From Conoideocrella luteorostrata (Eukaryota; Ascomycota; Sordariomycetes; Hypocreales; Clavicipitaceae), in assembly GCA_032433595.1 (NCBI GenBank), contig JASWJB010000058.1:1-64000 (forward strand): a stretch of DNA of 64,000 bases, written 5' to 3'. Of this stretch, positions 43,081 to 56,272 are shown one piece after another. A program made the position numbers and the translations under genes. The notes beneath the pieces are model-generated. The model saw nothing but the letters and a program-made list of their open reading frames with translations. It made no database searches and had not been told where the DNA came from. Numbering within the stretch: the stretch's first letter is position 1; each line of letters opens with the position of its first letter.

Positions 43081-46000
43081 GTCAGCACTACCAGGCGATC
43101 ACCACATCTAGAAGCCACCGCTGATCTCGTTTGGGGCATTATTTGAAGCACCTTCCACTTTTGTTACCCAGCACAGTTCGGCCACATCGAAGCAGTTGGC
43201 AGGATGTATGTACAAAGCAACGCCGGACCGAGAGTCTGGAGCATTCGTGCGTGCGTGCGCGCGCCCACGCACGCACGCAACGGAAAGGAACCAAAGGGCA
43301 TATACTAAGAGGTACGATACAGCACCTGGCTGTAACGCCGTTCGTATTTTTGGCGATCCTACGTGGCCGCTGGTCAATGGCAAGAAACCAACAAAGAGGT
43401 CGCGTACAGTAAACGAGAGCGATTGGTAGCGATTGGGTTTCAAACAGCAGCTCCTGCCGTTGTCGTCATGCTGATCAGTGGAAAGAACCACGCGATGTGA
43501 CGCCATGTGCCGGTGGTACATGAACAGCAGATTCGATGCGGCCCGGTACAATGAGCGCTACTTACCTTTACCCTACCGGATAATTTACGACTCTGCGGAC
43601 TGCCATCTGCCCGTTTGGGGGGGGAGGGGTGTCGATGCTTGAGCCGCGGGGAGCTCCAAGGTTGCATCAGAATCAGAGCCAACTGGACTGCCGGCCTGGG
43701 CTGATAATGGTAGACAAGGATGCCAGGCCCGCGTGCCAGGATGCCACGCGAAGCCCTTCGCCACAGCTGAAGCTAGTGGTTGTAAGCGCCACCCTGGTTT
43801 TCCTGCGTAAATGCAACCACAGTACGGAGGGAGTATGGAGCTCCCTTTCGTTCGCTGCTTCTCGCCTTGATGCGTGCCCAGAGGGGGAGGAGGGAGGGTG
43901 TGTCAAGTCACGGTTGAGGGCGCCATTTATTCCCCATTTCAGCAAGCCCCTGGCATCGGCTGACGAGACCCTATATGGCATCGCAGTATAGCCCGGAGGA
44001 CCTGCCATTCTCTGCAAAAGCCGAGATATCATTTCTTCAGGGTCTAGTATGGCGTGCTGCAGAGGATTAGTGAAGAAACCAGATTATGATACTTTGAAGT
44101 CACGCACACCGTATAAGTCATTATTATTAAGTATGTGTTGACTGATTAACCGTAGAAGGGACGACACCTGCGTAAGTCGTCTGCGACGAGAGGGTCGGCT
44201 TAACGTAAGCGCAGCTATACGAATGATGAGGGGCCCATTGACTGTTGTCACAATCAATGGCTGTTGGGATGTGGCCTTCGCGCCAGGATAGAGCAGGGAC
44301 CACTTGCGGGCGAGATATATGGCCCATCACTATCATCAAACACCGAGGATTAAAGCATTGACGTTTTTATGGAACATTTGAAAAATGCTCATTACCATCG
44401 CGTAATGTGTAGCATATCTGATATTGCACTTGAGCCTCCCTCAGGGCAGTTCAGGCTGGCAGGGTACTCCGGCGCATTGCTCTTGACGGACGAATATTTC
44501 TCTCCACAACGGCACTTGAATTGGAAGCGCGCCACATATAATACTAGCGTACGGAGTACATATGAGTTTGCAGGAGGCAATTGGTAGCCGAAGCAGAAGG
44601 GGGGTGTGGACTACTCCGGAGTTGAGCTACAGAGATCTTGTCCCGTTAGCAGCGTCAGCGGTGGATATTCATTCCGCACCGCCAGGGAGTACGACTTAAG
44701 GGTAAACTCGGAAGCAGGCGTGTTCGTACGACTACCGGCTCAATCGTGTCGATGGCTCCGTTTTGTCCATTAATTAGTTAGTTGCGGAGCCCGGAGTACG
44801 TACTCAGTACAATGGGAAAACTCCGTCCTGCGTACGCCTTGGCCAGGCCTTGTTTCCACACACGCGGCGTCGTAGAAAGCACAAAGCTGCGAGGTTGTCA
44901 TGCAGCTGGCCCGTTCGAGCATATCCCGTGCCACGACTTTGTACACGCTCTTCGTTGTGAGAGGTTACCGACTATACGGAACTGCGACGTCGCGACTAGC
45001 CCCAGACGTGAGAGAACCTTTGCTTTGCGGCCTCGGGGTGGAGGTTGACCGGCGCCATTTTCCTGTGAACAACCATCGAAAGAGGTAATCCGTCTAATGG
45101 TCTTGCGCCGCACCGCGCCGAGCTTTTTCCAGCTTCCTCGTTACCGCACTGTTGGGATCGAACTGACAAACGAGGTAGACGAAGCTACCCAGGCAACCAG
45201 GTACGTTTGAAGACCCCCATGTGCGTCGCTTGCTGAACACACCATTCATTTTCTTCGTTAATTCGAGGACGAGACCGCCGTTTAGCGGACGACCAACAGG
45301 CGCACTGATATGCAGCTCGATGCAACCGCTCTCCTTTCAGTTGATCGCGTGGTTGAGATGCGAAAAGGGCGGCTGGCTGTTGCGCTAGCCACCCTTCTCT
45401 CCAGGCAAAGTTCACTATCTGATCTAGTGGAAACCCTTTTTTTTAATTGCCAGGGCCTGTGCAGCATCTTGCCATCTTTTTATTGTAATTGTTTGGTCTA
45501 AAGCGCACGCACTTTTGAACAGCTCACAGAGCCAGGGTGCACGTAGCCTTGTAGCCTTGAAGTCTTGAAGTCTTGATCACTTTCAGCTCTTCCGCGTCCG
45601 ATGGATGCAGCCATGGCCGGATTTGCGATTACTCTAGCGAAGCAGTTATCCTGAATGGGCCACATGGCTTGCACGGGAAATTGCTTCCTCGATAAAAGGC
45701 GACGCCACTGTTCCGTATTTTGCGCAAAACCGGGACGAGAAGAGCTGTTGACAAGAAATCAACTAGCTTTGTCGCGAAACAGTCACAGTTTCCCGTAATC
45801 TCCAGACTGATAGTCTCTCGTCCGTTCGATCCATCCAGTCGGTGAGTGCCTATTGTATTGTACACTCTCTGTTAAGTTTGAGTCGTCGTCGTCGCCGTTA
45901 CATCCAGCACCAGCTTTGTCACGGCACAGATATCACCACCAGCTGAATCTCGGCACTGAAGGTGTAACAGCGGCTTTGCCAGCCTGGGTTTGGTCGTGTG

Positions 46001-49000
46001 GGTCGGGCGTGGTACCCGTCTCCGGAACGAGACATCGATTCGAGTTTTGCCATATCGAATATTTCGGTTCACAACCCGAAGTGGTCCGTCTTGGTCTTGA
46101 CTGGAGGCAAATGCGTGTAAACTCAGTGTAAACAGTGCAAGTCATAAGCCTTCCTCTTGCGGAAAGAGCTTCAGCATCTTGTATATCTCTTTCTATTATG
46201 CGTCCTCCTTGTAATTGGCGGGAGGTGCATTTTGGTACCTTTACGGAGTACTGTGGGCCGCCAGTAATTCCGGGCCAAGAAACAACCAAATCTTGTAGAG
46301 TGGTGGCTGGGAATTACTGCTGGAGCGCGAAGTACTCTACGGAGTATGTCCCTGTCCTTTCAGTGCCTCTCTGCAAGGCGACGTAACTACTGTCTCTCAC
46401 GAGGTGTGGCAATGTGTCACGCGCAAGAACCCGGAAGTACCAAACGCATTATTATTAGATTTGCGGCACATCGAACGAAACCCATGTGCAATGTGGTTCA
46501 ATATTTTCTAGGCCCAAGCGACGGCACTAGCCAAAAGCCCGCGGCTTGAAAGCTCTGATATAGACGATTCAGTGCTGAAAGCTTAACATAATTGAGTTCC
46601 CTGTTGAGAATGGCGATGGCTCTGGAGTACGATTACCGAGCCGAGTGTTGGTGTGTTTTGTGGGAAAGCCGTGACATACTACTCCGCACAGGGTGCCTTG
46701 AGCCGCAATACCTACTCCTTAGTTGCTCCGTACTGCAAATGTAATTCCGCTCTCATAATCCGAGGCGGCCTCTATTGTAAAGTAGGAGTACGATGGAAGA
46801 GGGAAGTGGTGGTGATGCCCATTCCGGGTGCTTGTGCTCAATGTCGCGTACGAAGATGCATGGTGAAAATAACATCATGAGCCTGGTGAAATAGGTGGAC
46901 CGTCCACCGAACTTAAACCGAACAAAACAGTTCTACTCCTTTTGCCAAGTGCCGTATGGATTTGCACTACCGACGCCTTGTACTTTCGAGATCCGTTTCC
47001 CACATCCGAGACTCCGTCGCCACTCCTGTTTCAAGATTCGTGGGCGGCAACCCAAGACAAAAAAAAAAAGGAGGTCCGCTGCCAGCACTTTCTAGATAGA
47101 TATTAGCTTGCCTTCGGAGTCCAGTAGCAGATCCGGGACCGACGCAATTTCGCATATCCGCTGCCATTCAATTCTGGACGAATGACATTGCGGGGAGACC
47201 TATGTCATAATTGCGGTACGGTTTTGTGTACGGAGTCAGGCGGGCCAAATTGCCATGGGATTTTTTCGACTGATTAGCTGTCGTCTGACATCCAACAGAA
47301 GCTCAGCTGTAGTGCTGGCAGCCCCAGTCGTTACATCCCTGCTCGAAGAACCACGTTACACAAAAGCACACGTCTCTCAGAAGGATGCTTGGCCCATGCC
47401 CTTCATGGCATAGGCGATGACTTTACTCCAATATTTCCGGTTAGGCCCAAAAATAAACAGAACAAGGCCTTGAACCCCGCGACACAGGGTTTGCTGGAGT
47501 ACGGGTTACACCATGGCTTTGTGGTGTTTCGAAATCCTCGGTCAAAAGTGTGATATTTGAAGTTTACGGCGGGCGGGCAACAGCGAAGCTGTTTTGAGCC
47601 CGGCTGAAGAAAATCCTCAACCCGAATGATGAGGCTATCGTCATGGTGTTGCTTGAGTCCCAGCTGGCCTCTGCTGTCTTCGTGCTCTGTTCTGTACTCT
47701 TTCCGGCGCACGATCCCAACCCATGGGACAGACAATAACTGAAATTCTGTGCAAACGTTTGCAATTCGGTCGTTCTCGTTCAAGAAATTACCCAGGCCAT
47801 TCAACTGGTTCGTCGGGCCTGTTCCACCGTATTAACAGTTGTCGCTAAATCGCGCCAAATTTGGAAAGCCTCGGCCGGTGTCAGTGACGGTGTGATCGGA
47901 GATAGGTTCTATATCTGGAAATCAACGGCCGTGCCCTAGGCTTGGCTTGTTTTATGACTTGGCCATCCGGCTTTCATGGTTGCGGGGGTCCAACAAGGTA
48001 AGGAAGGGTGCGACGGTGGATTGAAGGGGGGGGGGGGGTAACTTACTGAGCATGCCTCGGAGTATGGACATACTCTACGCATTGTATCGAGTTGTGCATT
48101 TCCGCCCTCAATTCTTCGTGCACACAAGCTCTACTTTACTACCCTGACCCGACGGTTAGCACAATCTCAACTCGGAAAGTTGGATGGTGCAAAGCTGGGC
48201 AAAATTAGCCTAAATGATGTTCTGAGGGCCAGACGGCGCCGATAAAGGCTGTGGTGAACCCATTGTACTCCGTAGAACTAGGCGTCTTGAGCGCAGCCTT
48301 GTCCAAGCATGAGCTTGATTGCAATCTTCAAGAGATTCGATAATCTGTCAAAACTCGGACATGACACCCATGGAACGGCTTTTGTGATGCCGGTAGTGGA
48401 CAGGCGGAGATGACCCGGTCCAACCCCAGGATGGCGATATACAGCTGGTGTTACAACACACCGTCCCATGGCACTCAATTCCACCCACATGCCGCGTCGT
48501 GGTTTTGTCCTAAATTCTGCGAGACCGGCAGATATGTATCTACAGAGCGAGCTTACCCTTGGCTATGATTTGATTGCCATTTGTGTACTCCGTAAGACAT
48601 CCTCTGAGATGACTCTGCATGTCGTACACCCACCTTATATCAATCGACACACCCCACGAGTGCGAGGACGTTCGCACTTTATCCAAGACCGACGAGCTGT
48701 TGTCTCCTGTCGTAACCCATTATCGGCAGTGACCGACAGGCTGTTACTTGGTCGTGGGGCGCGGAGCCGTCGCATCTGAGCCTCACCAGACCAAGCCACC
48801 TTGGGGCCAGGCTGCAATGCACGCCATCGGTAAAGAGCAATGCAGCAAGGAATGCCGAGAATGCAATCGGACTAAGCATGCACTTTGCCCTATTCTCGTA
48901 CGGAATGAGGGAATCTAACTTGAGGAACCATTGTTACCGCGGTTCACGTCACCTTTTCTTTTTTTTTTTTTTTTTTGTGGGGGTGGAGTCGATGACCTGG

Positions 49001-51285
49001 GCCAAGATAAATTCATTGAATTTGACACTCGCCTAGTACCAAAGCGTTGAAGCGGTGGCTCATTATGTGATGGAGGTGGGAAGTGGCCAAGAGTTTGCCA
49101 AATAGAGCCATTCGTTCTTGTTCGTGCTTGGCTGTTGATCCGCTTTTGCTTCATTCTGACCCGAGTCCAGAATAGCAAACAGTTCGATGCACACGGCTCA
49201 ATTGATGAAGATTAGCGTTAAGCGATGTCCTCTCTTCCCTGCTAGACATATCACACTCAAATATTGCAATAATGCTGAGGAGGATAGTCCCTGAAGCGGC
49301 TTGGCTGGCGGGGGTTGTTAATGTCGGCTTGGCTTCTTTGGGCACAAACCGGTGTATTTCGTACGTCGAGGAATGTCGCCACTCCCTCTCCACTACCCAT
49401 CGTTTTACATTCTTCGGAACCACTCACCGTCATGCCAAATCTCCCTCAATGGTGGCGGTTCAGGTCACGTCGTCCACCGATCCTGCAAGATGGTCGTGTT
49501 GTAAGTTCAAGCGATAGCCATTGCAAAGCTAGCACTTACTTATGGCTTTTTCTCTCTCTTTTTTTTTATAGGCATATTATACTCCGTATGTATACGGGGT
49601 ACGCACATACATATGGGATAATGGAAGGTGGGATGCCAGTCTCATCACCGACAAGAACACATCAGCCGACATTGCTGTCCTCTGATCTCTGCCGTTGGCC
49701 GGCTAAAACAAGAGAGCATAAGCAGTGCACCTGAACTCAAGTATGGACCAACAGTCCCAGCAGCACTTTGGTGACGAATGGTCCACAGACAATGCCTGAC
49801 ACGACGCTGTGCCCCCCAATGTGACACCATTACCAAGGGACCGGATGACCTGCCGAACACAATCTTGCCTGCTTCCTTCTCCGAATACCCTGCCCGGTGT
49901 GGGACTATGGCGAGAGGCTGCACCCCTGCCGCCAACCACGCCGAGGCGATGGCCTTATTCATACCTCTGACCACAAACGGCAGGCCCGACGGGTACTTTT
50001 GACTTGTGTGAAGGCACGAATGCGCGGAGCGCTCTGCGATTGACACTGGCGTTACCACAAGCCAGCCAACTGTTGGCCTTCGACGACATTTCAGCCGTGC
50101 CCGTAATATTCATGTGTGCTGTAGTATAAGCTTCTTCACCTCTCATTGGATCTGTGAAGGATGTCGAGTGATTTGGCAGTCGTATGAGCTCGTATGAGCA
50201 CGCACTCCAAGTACGAACGAAGTCCGCCGTGGTGTACAGAAATATGCTCAGAATATTCGCATGTCCCTACTCCGTAGATGCGCGAATATCGCTACAATGT
50301 TGCTTGGTTTTTTCCATGTTACGCGTACGGCCCTCTTTGCACGATTTGCTTCCGTCGAAAGTACAAAGCCGGGGGAATCTTTGACCACCTTCCCCTGCAT
50401 CTGCGTCTAGAAGCAATGGCGACTGGGTCTTCTAGAGCTTCGAAACCTGCGGCAGGCACTTTGCTGCCACCCCCTCCCCAGCTGTCGAGTGCGGAGTTTT
50501 CGCTGTCCTGCTGACTGGGATGTTAAGTACTGTCCTCCGTAAGACACCCCCTCCCTCAAGACCCGCCGAAACAGCGACAGCCGTCAATGAATGTCACTAG
50601 TGATTGCCCATTGAGTGCAATTACCCGCTATGCCGTCTCTACCGACCGCCACCATCTCGAGAACGCTCTAGTGTCCGCAAGTCATCTCGTGGAGTCACGA
50701 CCTGGAGAGCGGAAACACGTGCGGCGGCAACCAAGTTGCGGCACTCGGACGCCATCTGGCATGCCGTGGCTGCAGTTTTGGGCTCGGTTGTAACGAGCCA
50801 AACTCAGCTCTGGCGTGGGACTTTGGGGTTGTTTTTGGACCGTTGCTAATTCCCTGTAGTCTGCCACGCTTGTTAGTGATTGTTCTTCCGCAAGCCATCT
50901 GACGATTCAAAAGCAACCCACCCCCCGTTCTAACCTACGCCTTACTTCTACTTATATTTCTGATATTCTTGTTGGGAATACTTTGTCCCCGTCAACATCA
51001 TTCTTTGTAGACTTACCAATAGTGTAAGAGCTGAGGAATAGCTGTCTGGATCAAGGACGACGACGTCAATCAGCTTGGAGATTAAGCATACGCCCTCGCA
51101 GCCTCGTCGATTATTCACCTACTTCTCTGGAGAGCACGACAACGTTACCAGAAAAAAACCTGTCAGCTCTTATTCATCGTCAGAACCTGGAAAATTCGGT
51201 GGACTTAGGCACGTATAGGTGGAAGGGTCAAGCCAGCGTTGGGTTCGCGGCTGGTTCATTAACAGCCACTCGAACGACTGTCTCA
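43081..51285. other. Gene-free interval, right part, upstream of the zinc-cluster regulator
   Basis: No supportable gene in about 8.2 kb. Exact motif copies are at 44550-44558, 46242-46250, 46338-46346, 48266-48274, 48586-48594, 49580-49588 and 50268-50276. A G tract lies at about 48028-48039 and a T tract at about 48958-48976. From about 50930 to 51285 the sequence is pyrimidine-rich and probably forms the 5' leader of the regulator gene. A frame opening without ATG at 51199 reads into the regulator in frame. Confidence 0.5.
43246..43277. repeat. 12-bp inverted repeat of CGTG units, Z-DNA-prone
   Basis: CGTGCGTGCGTG at 43246-43257 and its exact complement at 43266-43277 flank an 8-base GC-only spacer. 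The left arm plus spacer is an alternating purine-pyrimidine tract of the type that can adopt Z-DNA or a cruciform. Confidence 0.85.
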
Positions 51286-54171
51286 ATGGGGAGTTTATCA
51301 AGTTTCGAACCTCGTCAGCGCCTGGATTTTGCGGATACACCGCCTGAGCTGGCGAGCCCCGGCGCATCATCGCTCTCTTCTCGATCTTCGCCATCGACGG
51401 AGCAAGGCTGGATTCATAGAAATTCAACGTCTCTTCCCATGTCCAGCTATGACAAGACCACTGGTGCCGACACACCGGCAGCAACTGGTGACCAGAATAC
51501 CAGCCAAGATCGACCAGAGCCGAGTAATCGTGCCTCGTCACGGCAACAGCTGCCCTCATTACACAGCCTGTTCGGTCCGCCATCCGCCATTAGACCTCTT
51601 CACTCTCCGGGCGGAAGAGATACGCCATATCTAGCACAGTCACCCCCTGATCGAGCTCGCATCTCACCCGGCATTGGGTCCAGTTCGAATTCGTACTTTC
51701 CCACAATAACTTCGCCATCGCAACCCCGGAGTACGTATGATTCACGACAAGATACCTATTCTTTGGCTTATCCTTCAGGGCCACGATCTCCCAGGCAATT
51801 TGAGCCGCAGCGAAGTAGATCAGACTCTCGACCAGACTCGGAAAGCAGCAAGTGGTCCATCCATCAAGAAGCAAGCAGACATGAGTATTCTCTCGGATCA
51901 CAAGACGCGTCATTCCGATCCCCGGAAGACCGATCACGTACCCAGCTTCCGGAATCGGCTCAAGATTACTACTCCGCACAAAGAGTCGTACAGCCCAACT
52001 CTAGCGCGCCGCCAACACCGGACAGCACGGCAGTTTCGGATGGCGTGCCTACCAAGGATGGCCTTGGCCCAAAGATTTGGAATGGAACTCACTTTCTTCC
52101 CCGGTTTGTTCGAGCGAGCGACGTTCCTGGAAAAGGCATGTGCTATTTCTATGACGACGGAAGCCATTGCAGAACGGTCATTGATGGGGAGTTGGTGAAT
52201 GCTCATTGGGGAGTGACCAAGGCCGGTAAACCTCGTAAGAGGTTGGCTATTGCGTGCATCACCTGCAGAGAAAAGAAGATCAAGTGCGACCCTGACTATC
52301 CAAGATGCGTGCAGTGCGAGAAATTTGGACGGGTATGCAAGTTCAAAAATGCGTAAGTATTATCACAGGTTGCGTCTTTCAAGATTGCCGTCGTTCTAAC
52401 AATCTCTAGCCCCAGAGGTGGACAAAACACATCGCCTTCCACCCCACCAGCTGAACTTGATGAAAGACGCAAGGTGGGAGGCTTATCAAGGCAAGCCGAT
52501 ATCAGAAATCCGCTGAACGAGACTTCCTCTCCCGTGGCATCCCGTGTTGTCATTCATGAACCTTCCCCTGAAATGGGATATTCCAATAAGAGGGCGAAAA
52601 TCGGCACCGATTTGTATGCGAACCGTCGCGAGACTTCTTCCTCGATGGACCAACCAATGGACCACTCCAAATCGCCATTGTCCGCCCCGAGACCTTCGCC
52701 AAATATGCCTCGGATCTCGGATGACGTCCTACACAGAGCCTGGCGAACGGATCCTTATGTGTCGGATCCCCAATCTATTAGCACGGTGCTATCTCAGTTT
52801 TTTGGTCACATTGACAATGCCATTGTAATCCGCTTTTTGCCAGAGGATATTTTCAAGACATGGGTTGCCAGCACTGTCCACAGGAAGTCTCCAGATGATA
52901 TGATGTTGTTGTACAGTACCATGGCCATTGGAGTCACTCTTTCTGGAGGGCCCAAACGCATCGCATTCGAGTATGCCCAAGTTGCTCATTATGCCCAGAA
53001 GTCCTCAGAGACACCTTCACTCCAACTGGTTCAGAGCCGCATTCTCCTGGCTTTGTACAATGTCGCAATCGCTAAATTCCAGGAAGCTAACGAGCTTATG
53101 TTCTCTGCAAACGCCGCGGGTGTTTGTTTGCAGCTGAACCTAGAACTTGATCGTTCAAGGGACACGAGCCTCACAGCATATCCGTTTGGCATGAATAAGG
53201 CGTGTTACGCGGAATCGAGGCGACGAACTCTGTGGTCTTTGTTCATGCTGGAACGACTGAGCCCGTTGTTTCCAGATCGCGCGACTATGATCCATGCTGA
53301 GGACATCTACATTCGATTACCGTCTGACTCGGAAAGTTTTGAGAAGCAGGTGGATGCTTGCATGCCAATGTTCAACCCATATGAAACTAGCCTCAACGCT
53401 GTCAAGGACAAACCATTAGATATCGCAAGCTACCTTGTTGAGATAGTTGATATCTGGTCATCCTGTCAATCAACGATCCACCGATTGGCTGGCCGACCCA
53501 ATGCATCTGACGCCGAGGGCTTGAGAATCCGCAGCTTGACGAAAAGGGTAGACGATTGGCATTATAACTTGCCCTCCAGGTTGTCCTTTGGAGGCGCCAA
53601 TCTCGAATCAGCCGCATTTTCTGGTAAAGTTGGGTCATTTTTAATGATGCACTTGCTCTGCCACCATGCTCTTATTCAACTCAATCGATATCATTTGTCA
53701 GTTGGCAAATTATCCATTGAATACCGCAGCAGCCACTTCCAACAGTGCCGTGAAAACGCAAGTTCAATTATCGATATAGTGGGTTGCCTGGATCGTCTTC
53801 TGCGTGTGAGGCCAAACATCTTGAAGACGCCTCCACCAGTCATGTTAGTTGCCGTGACGACTGCCACAGACGTATTAACATCGTCTGGATCACTTGGTGT
53901 CATCAACGACGTTTTCGAACAAGTGAGAATCGCGAAGACGTCTGTTGGTAGCACTGCTCATATTTGGGAGCACGCCCGCGCATCTCAACTGGCCCTGGAC
54001 CAGCGTCTGCAGGAACTGAACAGAATTCGTGATGGATCTATTTCCACTGACGATTATCGAGTTGGCAACCTCTCAGGCGGCGCATCTTCGCAGCCACGCT
54101 GGCAAATTTACCAGCCCCTCGACCAAATCTACCCCATCGATATGGACGTAGTGTACTGTTCGCCTAATTAA
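51286..54171 (+). CDS. Zn2Cys6 transcription factor with fungal-specific regulatory domain
   Basis: Two exons, 51286-52352 and 52410-54171 (57-nt intron, GTAAGT donor), encode 942 residues. The N-terminus is long and disordered, Ser/Pro/Gln/Arg-rich, with the motif QLPSLHSLFGPPS at about residues 90-102. The zinc cluster is C324-x2-C327-x6-C334-x6-C341-x2-C344-x6-C351. It is directly preceded by a well-ordered block of about 65 residues (WNGTHFLPRFVR, GMCYFYDDGSHC, NAHWGVTKAGKPRKR), which I recall as conserved in orthologous fungal regulators. The C-terminal half resembles the fungal-specific transcription factor middle homology region (SQFFGHIDNAIVIRFLPE, ESRRRTLWSLFMLERL). The start is the first ATG in the frame; the frame opens 87 bases earlier without an ATG. 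The target genes are unknown; the 20-kb gene-free upstream region would suit a developmental regulator, which is inference. Confidence 0.92.
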
Positions 54172-54833
54172 ATTGTCCATATTTTCGTCTCTTTTTTTTT
54201 TTTTGGTTACTGTCATTGCATATTCTCTTGCATTAGTTGGCGTTGCGTGGCATTTGGTGATGATCAACATATCCCACAAGGAAGGACAGAACTTATCCGG
54301 GACATATGGCTCCGCCTATAGTAGGCTGAGGTTTCGGTTTTGCATCGTCATGGTTTTCATTGGAACAGTGTATTTTAAAGAAATCGTGTATTATGAGGAG
54401 AAAAGTGCCAGGAGCCTACATCCTCACGGATGATGAATTTGAGATGATTAGACAGTAGCATGCTATAGAGGCAGAATTCGATCTTGCAGTGTGTCCATAC
54501 ACTGAAACCCCGGAAATAAAGATACAGAAGTACCTCATTTTTGAGGAGACTGATGGAAACAGCATGATTGCAGAAGTGCGTGACAATCCTCATGTCTCTT
54601 TGCGGAAAAGTGGACGGCCTGGACTGGCTTCATGCTTTGTTAGATGCGAACTCAAGCAGCCAATTAGAATGTTGTGCTCCGCTCTGTCATTCGCTTAGCT
54701 CATCACCAATTGGATATGGTAGGCACGGCCGGCCAAACCTTCATCCAAACAGTCAAGAAGTCGCTAAGCCGAAGGGTAGAATGGGCATGTTCATTTCTGG
54801 CCCAAGGGGGCAAAAAGAAAATTTATTTTAGAG
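54172..54833. other. Intergenic region between regulator and WD40 gene
   Basis: No supportable gene. A poly-T tract at 54190-54204 shortly after the stop codon and AT-rich sequence fit a 3' flank. The open frame at 54173-54433 begins without an ATG and is probably untranslated. Confidence 0.5.
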
Positions 54834-55948
54834 ATGAGCTTCCCAGATAAACCAGCGGTCTACCTGCTTGGTTCGAATGGTATGTTGAACTGCAAACCTG
54901 AGCTCGCTCAGAGAGACTTACCATCCTAGGCCCTGTTCATGCCGTCAAATATTCAGCATCGCCCGGATCATACATCTTGACAGGATCTGCAGACCGAACA
55001 ATAAGGCTCTACAATCCTTTCCCTAGCACTAGTGTCCCGGAGTCGCAACCTGCCGGAAAGGCGCCAATCCCCCAAGGCCGGCTCATCCAGACTTATGCGG
55101 CGCATGGATACGAAGTGCTCAGCCTTGACGTAGCATCCGATAATGAAAAATTCATCTCTGGAGGTGGTGATCGGGCCGTCTTTCTCTGGGATGTTGCCAC
55201 AGCGGTGACGACAAGACGGTTTGGTGGAAATGCTCATGGACACACCGCACGGATCAACTGTGTTAGTTTCGCCGGAGACGGAGACTCGTTGGTCGTAAGC
55301 GGCGGATTTGACACATCTACTCGAATATGGGATGTGAAAAGCGGTAGTGTGAAACCCATTCAGGTGTTGAGTGAAGCTCGGGATGCGATTACATCTTTGG
55401 TTGTTCGAGGACCTGAGATCGTAACGGGGAGTGTTGACGGACGCGTAAGAAGCTATGATGTGAGAATGGGGAGATGTACTACGGATGTTGTGTGCGCAAG
55501 TGTGACAAGTTTGGATTTGACAAAGGATGGGAGATCCATACTGGTTGGCAGCTTAGATAGTAAAGTACGGCTGATGGATCGCGATAACGGTACGTGTCTA
55601 CGGGCGTATTCCGACCCAGTGTGGAAGAACGAAAGTATTCGGGTACAGTCTTTATTGGGATACAAGGAGAAGTACGTGGTTGCTGGGGACGAGATGGCTG
55701 TCGAACCTGGCGACAATGGCCAAGGCAGAATGTGGGCTTGGGATTTACTTACTGGAAGAGCTGTTGCTAAGGTCATTGTGCCTTGGGGACCGCAAGGATA
55801 CGAGCAAAAGAAAAAGACTGTCGGCAAGGACGGCCGTGAAAGGATACGCAGCAATGTCATCAGCTGTATGGCGTGGAGAGATGACGGATGGGGGGACCAA
55901 TTTTGTGTAGGTGGTTCATCAGGAGTTGTGGCAGTCTTTAGTATGTAA
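54834..55948 (+). CDS. WD40-repeat protein (WDR83/MORG1-like)
   Basis: Two exons, 54834-54879 and 54930-55948, encode 354 residues. Exon 1 (MSFPDKPAVYLLGSNG) joins through a 50-nt intron with a GTATGT donor to PVHAVKYSASPGSYILTGSA, the first blade. Further blades end in or near IRLYNP, VFLWDV, TRIWDV, VRSYDV, VRLMDR and MWAWDL, so seven blades are plausible. No other domain is present. The order and size match WDR83/MORG1, a scaffold linked to MAPK modules and the spliceosome; this assignment is from remembered similarity and other short WD40 proteins are possible. It is followed by a convergent mannosyltransferase gene. Confidence 0.88.
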
Positions 55949-56272
55949 TGGTATACACATTGCTCGTGACTGCAGCGCAGTCGTGCTTCAAACAAGACTC
56001 GACGTTTCTTCATCGTCAAGTTATTCATATAGATACATGATTCCAGCCGCAGCTCACCGGCTTTTAACCGACCCAAAAAGGTTTCGCCGCGATAGTTCAA
56101 TAAGCCAAGAGACCCAGGGACCTCATATAACAAGCGCCTTTAACACCTATATCCAAAATCAAATGCTAACGTATTAAACCCCCGGCTCATGGCCCTCGTT
56201 CTTCAAGCTCAAGCTACACTAACCAAAAGTAAGGAAGAAGCAACTCCTTGGGCATTATTCTCCGCTGTATAG
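55949..56272. other. Convergent 3' flanks of WD40 and mannosyltransferase genes
   Basis: Short 324-base gap between stop codons. A/T-balanced; nothing beyond ordinary 3' flank sequence seen. Confidence 0.5.

Noticed and set aside
51199..51285. Longer N-terminus for the zinc-cluster regulator
   Set aside because: The frame is open upstream but begins at GTG; the first in-frame ATG is 51286.
54173..54433. 86-codon hydrophobic frame after the zinc-cluster gene
   Set aside because: It opens without an ATG, starts just after the regulator stop codon, and its hydrophobicity comes from a poly-T tract; most likely 3' UTR.
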